Source: CAVRAZ01 sp963719135 (GTDB lineage: Bacteria > Pseudomonadota > Gammaproteobacteria > DSM-19610). From it: a DNA stretch of 64,000 bases. Location: positions 124,001 to 188,000 of the forward strand of contig CAVRAZ010000002.1 in the NCBI GenBank assembly GCA_963719135.1, in the 5' to 3' direction. Both the position numbers and the translations under genes were made by a program. Every line of letters starts with the position of its first letter. Position 1 is the first letter of the stretch. Below, piece by piece: positions 51,958 through 60,091 of this stretch. The notes beneath the pieces were generated by a model that made no database searches, was not told the origin of the DNA, and saw nothing but the letters and a program-made list of their open reading frames with translations.

Positions 51958-52912
51958 GTGAACGCTGCGCGCCTGCCCCTGGTGGTGATGCTCAAGGGGC
52001 CGACGGCGTCGGGCAAGACCGGTGTGGCGGTGGAGCTGGTGCAGTCGCTGCCGCTCGATATCATCAGCGTCGATTCGGCGATGGTCTATCGCGGCATGGA
52101 CATCGGCACCGCCAAACCCGATCGCGCGACACTGCGCTGTCGCACCGCACCGCCTGATCGATATCCGCGATCCTTCGCAGCCTTATTCGGCCGCCGAATT
52201 CGCGACCGACGCGCAGCGCGAAATCGACGCGATCCATCGCGCCGGCCGCGTGCCGCTGCTGGTCGGCGGAACGATGCTGTATTTCCGCGCACTGGAGCAG
52301 GGTCTGTCGGCGCTGCCGTCGGCCGACCCCGAGGTGCGCGCGCGCCTGGAGGCCGAAGCGGCGCACAGGGGCTGGGCGGCACATGCACGCGCGCCTCGCG
52401 CAAGTCGATCCGGCCTCTGCGGCGCGCATTCATCCCAACGATCCGCAGCGCATTCAGCGCGCGCTCGAAGTGTTCGAGTTGACCGGCACGGCGATGACCG
52501 AGCTGCATGCCGGGACCGAATCCAGACCGGCGCGCTGGCGTCTGCTGAAAATCATCCTGGCGCCGCCCGACGCGCGAGGCATTGCACGCGCGCATCGAAC
52601 GCCGCTTCGCCGATATGCTGGCGGCCGGCTTTCTGGACGAGGTGCGGGCGCTGTACGCGCGCGCGCGACCTGCACGCCGATCTGCCGGCGCTGCGGGCGG
52701 TCGGTTACCGCCAGGCCTGGGCGTATCTGGACGGCCGACTGGCGGCGGACGCCTGGGTCGGCGAAGCCGTCACCGCCAACCGACAGTACGCCAAGCGGCA
52801 ACTGACCTGGTTCCGCGCCGAGACGGATGCGCACTGGGTCGACGCGGACGCCGGCGGCGCACTCGGGCGGCTGAAAAGTTTAATCGCGCAGGCATGCCCG
52901 GTCGGCGGATGA
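51958..52912 (+). CDS. miaA: tRNA dimethylallyltransferase MiaA, multiply frameshifted
   Basis: The start is GTG 51958, 4 bp after mutL. Segments in changing frames cover the whole enzyme: VVMLKGPTASGKTGVAVELV (P-loop), IISVDSAMVYRGMDIGTAKP, then PHRLIDIRDPSQPYSAAEFA, LLVGGTMLYFRALEQGLSAL, then HPNDPQRIQRALEVFELTGT, ERRFADMLAAGFLDEVRALY, and LPALRAVGYRQAWAYLDGRL to a stop at 52912. The frame changes near 52140, 52380, 52580 and 52670. MiaA adds dimethylallyl to A37 of tRNAs reading U-starting codons. Either it is a decaying gene or a low-quality stretch; the adjacent mutL shows the same problem. Confidence 0.85.
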
Positions 52913-53118
52913 CTGTGCTAGACTTTCCTGCCAAAGGCGCGGTCAACCTGGTAGTTTTGTCCCGATCTGCATCATCCAGCCTAGTCGTGACGTTGTCGGA
53001 CCTGGGCGCGGGGGCAGCGGCCTTTTGTCGTGCAGGCGCCGGGTGCGGGGTCCATGATTCCGGTCGCCAGAAATACAACAGGCCTGCAGGTGAAAACTTT
53101 TGGTGCACGTAACGAGAA

Positions 53119-53125
53119 GAAGGAG
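53119..53125 (+). promoter_or_regulatory. Strong hfq ribosome-binding site
   Basis: GAAGGAG lies 8 bases before ATG 53134, a near-perfect Shine-Dalgarno match that fixes the hfq start. Confidence 0.85.
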
Positions 53126-53133
53126 ATAATGAC

Positions 53134-53388
53134 ATGGCCCGCGGGCAATCATTGCAGGAACCCTTCCTGAATACCCTGAGAAAAGAGCGGATTCCGGTAT
53201 CCATCTACCTGGTCAACGGAATCAAGCTGCAAGGGCAGATCGAGTCGTTCGACCAGTTCGTCGTGCTGTTGAAGAACAGTGTCAGCCAGATGGTCTACAA
53301 GCACGCCATATCGACGGTCGTTCCCGCGCGCAACGTGCGTGTCGCAGGCATGGACGAACCCGGCGGCCCCGAAGCGGGCAACACTTGA
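53134..53388 (+). CDS. hfq: RNA chaperone Hfq
   Basis: This encodes 84 residues. The Sm1 motif SIYLVNGIKLQGQIESFDQF and the Sm2 motif KHAISTVVPAR are intact; GQSLQEPFLNTLRKERIPVS is the conserved N-terminus with the Gln8 and Asp/Lys RNA-binding edge. The C-terminal tail is short (about 15 residues). As a hexamer it pairs small RNAs with mRNAs. The place between miaA and hflX is the conserved gammaproteobacterial one. Confidence 0.98.
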   Translation: MARGQSLQEPFLNTLRKERIPVSIYLVNGIKLQGQIESFDQFVVLLKNSVSQMVYKHAISTVVPARNVRVAGMDEPGGPEAGNT

Positions 53389-53561
53389 TCCGCGCCGTCA
53401 TCCGCATCCCAACCGCGGGCGGTTCGCGCCGGCCCGTGTTTCCCAAGGAACCGCTGTAATCGAGTCACTGTGCATTCGTTGCTCGCCCTTGCCGGGGCGG
53501 GCGACAGGCGCGGGTGGTGTCGCGTGCGCCGCGGCGCATCTGTGCGTGCGGAGTCCGCGCC

Positions 53562-54860
53562 TTGTTTGAACGTCCGCGTCAGTGCGAAACCGCCATTCTG
53601 GTTCACCTCGATCTGCCCGGCGAATCCGATGCCGACGACCTGCTCGAATTCGTCGACCTGGTGCGGTCGGCCGGTGCCGATGCGGCGGCGGTGGTCTCCG
53701 GCCAGCGCGCGGCACCCGACGCGAAGTATTTCGTCGGCAAGGGCAAGGCGGAAGCGGTGCGCGGGGAAGTGCTCGCGCACAAGGCCGACGTGGTCATTTT
53801 CGACCATGCGCTGTCGCCGAGCCAGGAGCGCAACCTCGAGAAGCTGTTCGAATGCAGGGTGCTGGACCGCACCGGGCTGATTCTGGATATTTTCGCGCAG
53901 CGCGCGCGCTCGTTCGAAGGCAAGCTGCAGGTCGAGCTGGCCCAGTTGCGGCACCTGTCGACACGGCTGGTGCGCGGCTGGACCCACCTCGAACGGCAGA
54001 AGGGCGGCATCGGTCTGCGCGGTCCGGGCGAAACCCAGCTTGAAACCGACCGGCGTCTGCTGGCGGTGCGCATCAAACAGATCAACCAGCGTCTGGAAAA
54101 GGTGCGCACGCAGCGCGCCCAGGGCCGGCGTGCGCGCTCGCGCGCCGACGTGCCGACCGTGTCGCTGGTCGGGTATACCAACGCCGGCAAATCGTCCCTG
54201 TTCAATCGCCTGACCCACGCGCACGTCTATGCAGCCGACAAATTGTTCGCGACGCTGGACCCGACGCTGCGGCGTTTCCATCTGGCCGGGCGCGGTGATC
54301 TGGTGCTGGCCGATACGGTCGGTTTCATCCGCAAACTGCCGCACGAGCTGATCGCGGCGTTTCGCTCGACGCTCGAAGAAACGGTGCAGGCCGATCTGCT
54401 GTTGCACGTCGTCGACGCGCACGATCCGGAGCGCCAGTTCCGCATCGAACAGGTCAACGACGTGCTCGCGGAGATCGGCGCCGGCGACATTCCCCAGATA
54501 CTGGTGTTCAACAAGATCGATCTGAGCGGCGAGGCGCCGCGCCTCGACCCGGGTGTGGTCACGGGCGTGTGGTGTTCCGCGGTGACCGGCGCCGGCATCG
54601 AGCATCTGGAGCAGGCGCTCACGACGGCGCTGCTGCCCGACCAGGTCGAGGGCTGGCTCAAGATCGACGCGTCCGGCGGGCGTTTCCGCGCGCGGCTGTA
54701 CGCGCTCGGCGAAGTACTGTCCGAGCACAACGACAGCGCCGGCGGCTGGTGGGTCAAGCTGCATATCGGCCGGTCGGAGCTGGAAAACCTGTGCAGGACC
54801 GAGGGGATCGACGCTCGCCTGATCGAGGCGCCTGTTGCGGGCGCTGCGCAAGCTCCCTAA
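53562..54860 (+). CDS. hflX: Ribosome-splitting GTPase HflX
   Basis: This encodes 432 residues from TTG 53562 (LFERPRQCETAILVHLDLPG), matching where E. coli HflX begins; an upstream GTG in frame seems too long. The N-terminal HflX domain has KYFVGKGKAEAV, VVIFDHALSPSQERNLEKLF and the Gly-rich GGIGLRGPGETQLETDRR. The GTPase domain has G1 SLVGYTNAGKSSLFNRL, G3 ADTVGFIRKLPH and G4 FNKIDL. It recycles stalled ribosomes under stress. The start choice is moderately sure. Confidence 0.93.
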   Translation: MFERPRQCETAILVHLDLPGESDADDLLEFVDLVRSAGADAAAVVSGQRAAPDAKYFVGKGKAEAVRGEVLAHKADVVIFDHALSPSQERNLEKLFECRVLDRTGLILDIFAQRARSFEGKLQVELAQLRHLSTRLVRGWTHLERQKGGIGLRGPGETQLETDRRLLAVRIKQINQRLEKVRTQRAQGRRARSRADVPTVSLVGYTNAGKSSLFNRLTHAHVYAADKLFATLDPTLRRFHLAGRGDLVLADTVGFIRKLPHELIAAFRSTLEETVQADLLLHVVDAHDPERQFRIEQVNDVLAEIGAGDIPQILVFNKIDLSGEAPRLDPGVVTGVWCSAVTGAGIEHLEQALTTALLPDQVEGWLKIDASGGRFRARLYALGEVLSEHNDSAGGWWVKLHIGRSELENLCRTEGIDARLIEAPVAGAAQAP

Positions 54861-54924
54861 AATCCAATCCTTTGGCTGACCGGCGGATGTCGGCTGGCGT
54901 CCCTTGACCGAGCGGGAGTACATC

Positions 54925-56124
54925 ATGGCCTGGAATGAACCGGGTGGCGGAGACCGGGATCCCTGGGGCGGTCGCAACGACCAGGGCCCGCCGGACCTCG
55001 ACGAGGTCGTGCGCCGCCTGCGCAGCAAGTTCAGCGGCCTCTTCAGCGGCCTCTTCGGGGGCGGCAAGGGCGGGAAGGGCGGCGGTGTGCGCATCGGCGG
55101 CGGACCCTCGTTCGCCAGTTTCGGCGCGATTGCCGCCATCGCCGTCGTGGTCTGGGTCTTCTACGGCATCTATATCGTGGATGCCGGCAAGGAGGGTGTG
55201 GTCCTGCACTTCGGCGCCTTCAAGGAGGCTACGCCGCCGGGGCCGCACTGGCGCATGCCGTTCGTCGAGCAGGTCGAGATCGTGGACGTCGAGCAGCGCC
55301 GCTTCGTCGAGGTCGGCTACCGTTCCACCGCCGGCACCCAGAGCGTGTCCGTGCCGCACGAGGCGCTGATGCTCACGCTCGACGAGAACATCGTCAACAT
55401 CCAGCTTGCGGTCCAGTATCAGGTGAGCGACGCGCGCGCCTATGTGTTCAACGTGCGCGACCCGGACGCGGTGCTCAAGCAGGCCGCCGAAAGCGCCACC
55501 CGCGAAGTCATCGGCAAGAACAACATGGACTTCGTGCTCAAGGAAGGCCGTACGGAAGTGGTGACCAAGACCAAGGCGCTGATGCAGCGCATTCTCGACG
55601 GATACGAGGCCGGCCTGCTGGTTTCCGACGTGAACCTGCAGGACGCGCAGCCGCCGGAAGAAGTGCAGGGCGCGTTTTCCGACGCCATCAAGGCGCGCGA
55701 GGACAAGGAGCGCCTGAAGAACGAAGCCGACGCCTATTCCAATGAGGTGATACCGAAGGCGCGCGGCGCGGCGGCGCGCCAGATCGCGGAAGCCAACGGC
55801 TACAAGTCCGCGTTGATCGCCAAGGCTGACGGTGAAGCGGCGCGTTTCAGCGCGCTGCTGACCGAATACAAGAAGGCGCCGGAAGTGACCCGCAAGCGTC
55901 TCTATCTGGAAACGATCGAGGCTGTGCTGGCGGCCAGCAACAAGGTGATCGTCGACACCGAGAACGCCAATAACCTGATGTATCTGCCGCTCGACCGTCT
56001 GCTCAATAACGCCGCGTCCGCGAAATTGCCGGGGGACGGCGTGTCGACCGGAGAGCCCGCGCCCGCGGTGGGCGGCGCCGGCGAACCGGCGCCCGGCACG
56101 CGCAGCACGAGGGAGCCCCGCTGA
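54925..56124 (+). CDS. hflK: HflK, membrane regulator of FtsH protease
   Basis: This encodes 399 residues from ATG 54925 (MAWNEPGGGDRDPWGGRNDQ), preceded by GGGAG. A Gly-rich cytoplasmic N-terminus is followed by one membrane helix (about 64-84, FGAIAAIAVVVWVFYGIYIV) and an SPFH/band-7 periplasmic domain (VPHEALMLTLDENIVNIQLA) with a long helical segment (KERLKNEADAYSNEVIPKAR). With HflC it forms the large cage around FtsH. Its stop shares one base with the hflC start. Confidence 0.95.
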   Translation: MAWNEPGGGDRDPWGGRNDQGPPDLDEVVRRLRSKFSGLFSGLFGGGKGGKGGGVRIGGGPSFASFGAIAAIAVVVWVFYGIYIVDAGKEGVVLHFGAFKEATPPGPHWRMPFVEQVEIVDVEQRRFVEVGYRSTAGTQSVSVPHEALMLTLDENIVNIQLAVQYQVSDARAYVFNVRDPDAVLKQAAESATREVIGKNNMDFVLKEGRTEVVTKTKALMQRILDGYEAGLLVSDVNLQDAQPPEEVQGAFSDAIKAREDKERLKNEADAYSNEVIPKARGAAARQIAEANGYKSALIAKADGEAARFSALLTEYKKAPEVTRKRLYLETIEAVLAASNKVIVDTENANNLMYLPLDRLLNNAASAKLPGDGVSTGEPAPAVGGAGEPAPGTRSTREPR

Positions 56125-56996
56125 TGGTCAACGCAAAAGGTTTTTTTGCATTGCTCGCTCTGATCGCGGTGGTGCTCGCCGCGTTCTCCATGTTCACGGT
56201 CACCGAATGGGAGAAGGCGATATTGTTCCAGCTCGGCGAAATCCGCGAATCCGATTTCAAACCGGGGCTGCACTTCAAGGTGCCGTTCATCAATAACGTG
56301 CGCAAGTTCGATGCACGCGTGCTGACGCTCGACGTCGATCCGGAACGGTTCCTGACGGTCGAGAAGAAGAACGTCATCGTCGACTCGTTCGTCATGTGGC
56401 GCATCGACAACGTCCGCCGCTACTACACGGCCGTGCTCGGCAACGAACGCAACGCCCGCCAGCGGCTGGAGCAGATCATCAAGGACGGCATGCGCAGCCA
56501 GTTCAGCAAACGCACCGTCAACGAGGCGATATCCGGCGAACGCACCCAGATCATGGTCGATCTGATCGCCGAGGCGAACAAACAGGCGAGCCAGATCGGC
56601 ATCCTGGTCGTCGATGTCCGCGTCCGCCGCATCGACCTGCCGCCCGAGGTCAGCGACTCGGTCTATCGGCGCATGCAGGCCGAGCGCGCCCGTGTGGCGA
56701 AGGAATTCCGCTCGGAAGGTTTCGAGGCGGCCGAGCGCATCCGCGCCGACGCCGATCGGCAGGGCCAGGTCATCGTGGCCGAGGCTTACCGCGACGCGGA
56801 ACAGATCCGCGGCGAGGGCGACGCGCTGGCGGCCGACAGCTACGCGAAGGCCTATGGCAAGGACCCGGAGTTTTACGCCTTCTATCGCAGCATCAATGCG
56901 TACCGCGAGACGTTCAAGGGCGGAAACGACGTGCTGCTGCTGCAACCGGACAGCGAGTTTTTCAAGTATTTCGACCAGGCGAAAGGCGCGCCCTGA
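56124..56996 (+). CDS. hflC: HflC, membrane regulator of FtsH protease
   Basis: This encodes 290 residues. The N-terminal signal anchor (FFALLALIAVVLAAFSMFTV) precedes a band-7 domain (WEKAILFQLGEIRESDFKPG, VDVRVRRIDLPPEVSDSVYR) and a C-terminal helical region with EFRSEGFEAAERIRADADRQ. The partner hflK overlaps by 1 bp. It ends before a strong terminator. Confidence 0.95.
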   Translation: MVNAKGFFALLALIAVVLAAFSMFTVTEWEKAILFQLGEIRESDFKPGLHFKVPFINNVRKFDARVLTLDVDPERFLTVEKKNVIVDSFVMWRIDNVRRYYTAVLGNERNARQRLEQIIKDGMRSQFSKRTVNEAISGERTQIMVDLIAEANKQASQIGILVVDVRVRRIDLPPEVSDSVYRRMQAERARVAKEFRSEGFEAAERIRADADRQGQVIVAEAYRDAEQIRGEGDALAADSYAKAYGKDPEFYAFYRSINAYRETFKGGNDVLLLQPDSEFFKYFDQAKGAP

Positions 56997-57038
56997 CGGG
57001 CGGCCGACCCTTCGCCGAGCGGTGCGTTTAGCGATCGA

Positions 57039-57063
57039 CCGGGCGGATGCGCCCGGTTTTTTT
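57039..57063 (+). terminator. Rho-independent terminator after hflC
   Basis: CCGGGCG-GAT-GCGCCCGG stem-loop followed by TTTTTTT, about 40 bp after the hflC stop. It would partly insulate the DUF2065 and hisZ genes. Confidence 0.85.
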
Positions 57064-57074
57064 GAGCGAATTGA

Positions 57075-57260
57075 ATGTGGCAGGAACTCTGGATCGCTCT
57101 GGCGTTGATGATGGTGATCGAAGGCATCGTTCCCTTCGTCAGCCCCGGTAATCTGCGCCGCGCACTGGCGATGCTCATGCGGATGGACGATCGCAGTGTG
57201 CGCATCCTGGGACTGGTCAGCATGTTGAGCGGGGTCGTGCTGCTTTATCTGGTGCGTTAA
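57075..57260 (+). CDS. yjeT: DUF2065 (YjeT-like) small membrane protein
   Basis: This encodes 61 residues with two predicted helices: LWIALALMMVIEGIVPFVSP and ILGLVSMLSGVVLLYLVR, joined by RRALAMLMRMDDRSVR. The family regularly follows hflC in Gammaproteobacteria. Its function is not established. Confidence 0.9.
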   Translation: MWQELWIALALMMVIEGIVPFVSPGNLRRALAMLMRMDDRSVRILGLVSMLSGVVLLYLVR

Positions 57261-57273
57261 GGGGGATGGTCGA

Positions 57274-58461
57274 GTGGCGAAAGATCGGTGGCTGCTGCCG
57301 GACGGCATTGAAGAACTGCTGCCTGAACAGGCGGCGCACCTGGAGCAATTGCGCCGCGAGTTGCTCGATTTCTACCGAAGCTGGGGCTATCAGCTCATCA
57401 TCCCGCCGTTCGTCGAGTACCTGGAATCGCTGCTGACCGGCACCGGCCACGATCTCGACCTGTCCACCTTCAAGCTGATCGACCAGTTGTCCGGGCGCAT
57501 GATGGGCTTGCGCGCCGACATGACGCCCCAGGCCGCGCGCATCGACGCGCACCGCCTCAAGGGCGATGCGCCGCGCCGGCTGTGCTACCTGGGCACGGTG
57601 CTGCACACGCTGCCAACCGGATTTTCCTGTACGCGCAGCCCCATGCAGGTCGGGGCCGAACTGTTCGGTCACAGCGGCGCCGACAGCGATGTCGAGATCC
57701 TCGCGCTGATGCTGGAAACGCTGCACCTGACCGGCGTGCGCGACGTGCACGTCGATCTGGGACACGTCGGCATCTTTCGCGGGCTGGCGCGCGACGCGCA
57801 CTTCGACGCGGACCAGGAGCGTTATCTGTTCGACGCCATGCAGCGCAAGGCGATGCCCGAGATCGAGACCTTTCTGGCGGCGCTCGATCTGTCGGCCGAC
57901 CGGCGCGGGCGGATGGCGGCGCTGGCCGGCCTCAACGGCGGCGAGGAAGTGCTGGACGAGGCGCGCGAACGCTTGCGCGGCGCCGGCGACGCGGTTTCCA
58001 ATGCGCTGGATAATCTGTCCGAGATCGCCGTGCTGACGCAGCGGCGGCTGGCCGGCGTGCCGCTGTATTTCGACCTCGCCGAACTGCGCGGTTATCAGTT
58101 CCATACCGGTGTCGTGTTCGCGGCGTTCGTCGCCGACCACGGCCAGGAGATCGCGCGCGGCGGCCGCTACGACCGCATCGGCAAGGATTTCGGGCGGGCG
58201 CGCCCCGCCACCGGATTCAGCGCCGATCTGCGCACGCTGATGGCGCTGAGCGCGCGCCGGTGGCCGCCGCCGCCGGGTATGATTATCGCGCCCGCCGGCG
58301 AGGCGCCGGAACTCCTGGAAACGATCGCGTCGCTGCGCGCATCCGGTGAAGCGGTGGTGCAGGCGCTCAGCGGACAGAAAGACGGCGCGCGCGACATGGG
58401 CTGCGACCGCCGCCTGGTCCGGACCGGCAACGCGTGGTCGGTACAACGCATCGATTCATAA
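57274..58461 (+). CDS. hisZ: ATP phosphoribosyltransferase regulatory subunit HisZ
   Basis: This encodes 395 residues from GTG 57274 (MAKDRWLLPDGIEELLPEQA). It is a class II aaRS-like protein related to HisRS: GYQLIIPPFVEYLESLLTGT (motif 1 area), LRADMTPQAARIDAHRL (motif 2) and GGRYDRIGKDFGRARPATGF (motif 3). It lacks the anticodon-binding domain of true HisRS, which identifies HisZ. It activates short-form HisG, which is not in the window. Placement before purA is as in pseudomonads. Confidence 0.94.
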   Translation: MAKDRWLLPDGIEELLPEQAAHLEQLRRELLDFYRSWGYQLIIPPFVEYLESLLTGTGHDLDLSTFKLIDQLSGRMMGLRADMTPQAARIDAHRLKGDAPRRLCYLGTVLHTLPTGFSCTRSPMQVGAELFGHSGADSDVEILALMLETLHLTGVRDVHVDLGHVGIFRGLARDAHFDADQERYLFDAMQRKAMPEIETFLAALDLSADRRGRMAALAGLNGGEEVLDEARERLRGAGDAVSNALDNLSEIAVLTQRRLAGVPLYFDLAELRGYQFHTGVVFAAFVADHGQEIARGGRYDRIGKDFGRARPATGFSADLRTLMALSARRWPPPPGMIIAPAGEAPELLETIASLRASGEAVVQALSGQKDGARDMGCDRRLVRTGNAWSVQRIDS

Positions 58462-58497
58462 ATCATCGCCGACGGCGAGACTCACACACAGGGTTCA

Positions 58498-59796
58498 ATG
58501 TTCATGGGCAAGAGCGTAGTGGTGATCGGCACCCAGTGGGGTGACGAGGGCAAGGGCAAGATCGTCGACCTGCTGACCGACAAGGCCTCCGCGGTGGTGC
58601 GTTTCCAGGGCGGTCACAACGCGGGGCACACGCTGGTCATCGACGGCCGCAAAACCGTGCTGCACCTGATTCCGTCCGGGATTCTGCGCGAGGGTGTGCG
58701 CTGCCTGATCGGCAACGGCGTGGTGCTGTCGCCCGCGGCGCTGCTGGAGGAAATGGCGATGCTGGAGGAAGGCGGCGTGCCGGCGCTGGAGCGCCTCGGC
58801 ATCAGCGAATCCTGCCCCCTGATTCTGCCTTACCACATTGCGCTGGACCAGGCGCGCGAACGGGCGCGCGGCACCAAGGCGATCGGCACCACGGGCCGCG
58901 GCATCGGCCCGGCGTACGAAGACAAGGTGTCGCGGCGCGGAGTGCGGCTTGGCGAGCTGCTCGACCCGGATCGCTTCAAGGAGCGCCTGCGCGAAGTCAT
59001 GGAGTATCACAACTTCGCGCTGGAGCACTATTTCAAGACCGCCGCCGTCGACTATCAACAGGTGCTGGACGAGACGCTCGCCCAGGGCGAGAAGATCGCG
59101 CCGATGGTCGACGACGTGCCGGGGACGCTCGAACGGCTGCGCCGCGAAGGCAGACACATCATGTTCGAGGGCGCGCAGGGCGCGCTGCTGGACATCGATC
59201 ATGGCACCTATCCGTACGTGACGTCGTCCAACACCACCGCCGGCGGCGCCGCCTGCGGCAGCGGTGTCGGCCCCTGTTCGCTCGACTACGTGCTCGGCAT
59301 CGTCAAGGCGTACACGACGCGCGTCGGCGCCGGCCCCTTCCCGACCGAACTGTTCGACGACGTCGGCAGACACCTGGGCGAGAAGGGCCAGGAGTTCGGC
59401 GCCACCACCGGCCGCCGGCGGCGCTGCGGCTGGCTCGACGTGGTGGCGCTGCGCCGTTCGGTCGCGCTCAACAGCGTCACCGGCCTGTGCATCACCAAGC
59501 TCGACGTGCTCGACGGTCTCGACAAGCTCAGGATCTGCGTCGGCTACGAACTGGCCGGCCACCGCATCGACGTGCCGCCGGTGGGCGCCGACCGCTTCGA
59601 GCTGTGCAAGCCGGTGTACATCGAGATGCCGGGCTGGCGGGAGTCCACCGTCGGCGCCAAGTCGCTCGACCGGCTGCCGCAAGCGGCGCGCGACTATCTG
59701 GCGAAGATCGAGGCGCTGTGCGAGACGCCGATCGACATCGTGTCGACCGGACCGGACCGCGCCGAGACGGTGGTCACGCGGCATCCGTTCGATTGA
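58498..59796 (+). CDS. purA: Adenylosuccinate synthetase PurA
   Basis: This encodes 432 residues. The GTP-site start GKSVVVIGTQWGDEGKGKIV, GGHNAGHTLVIDGRK, TTGRGIGPAYEDKVSRRGVR, the FEGAQGALLDIDHGTYPYVT loop and FGATTGRRRRCGWLDVVALR are all intact. It converts IMP and aspartate to adenylosuccinate with GTP. It closes the hfl cluster, as in other Gammaproteobacteria. Confidence 0.97.
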   Translation: MFMGKSVVVIGTQWGDEGKGKIVDLLTDKASAVVRFQGGHNAGHTLVIDGRKTVLHLIPSGILREGVRCLIGNGVVLSPAALLEEMAMLEEGGVPALERLGISESCPLILPYHIALDQARERARGTKAIGTTGRGIGPAYEDKVSRRGVRLGELLDPDRFKERLREVMEYHNFALEHYFKTAAVDYQQVLDETLAQGEKIAPMVDDVPGTLERLRREGRHIMFEGAQGALLDIDHGTYPYVTSSNTTAGGAACGSGVGPCSLDYVLGIVKAYTTRVGAGPFPTELFDDVGRHLGEKGQEFGATTGRRRRCGWLDVVALRRSVALNSVTGLCITKLDVLDGLDKLRICVGYELAGHRIDVPPVGADRFELCKPVYIEMPGWRESTVGAKSLDRLPQAARDYLAKIEALCETPIDIVSTGPDRAETVVTRHPFD

Positions 59797-60091
59797 GTTG
59801 CCCGGCGCCGCAACGGCGTATACGAAGGATCCGGCGAAAGACGCTCGCGCGGTACATGCACCACCACAGGGCGTCCCGGTGGCGGTGAACGTCCTCCCGT
59901 GTGTCTGGAAACGGCCCCGAACGGTTCCGACAGCCGGTAATTTCCAGCACTCTGTATCAACATCATTGTCTGAGATCCGTGTGCTTGCCTTCGATCAGAC
60001 ATCGGGCCGGCACAGGGTGTTAAACTTGCACGTTGTCGGCACGGACCACCCGGTGCCTTTCTGCCCGGTGTGATGCCGCACCCTTTGTACT
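59797..60091. other. Intergenic region before sucA
   Basis: About 295 bp; no gene or clear hairpin is seen. A somewhat AT-rich stretch near 59937-59985 may hold the sucA promoter. Confidence 0.35.

Noticed and set aside
53295..55139. 614-codon open frame antisense to hflX
   Set aside because: Shadow frame; hflX on the plus strand has all GTPase motifs.
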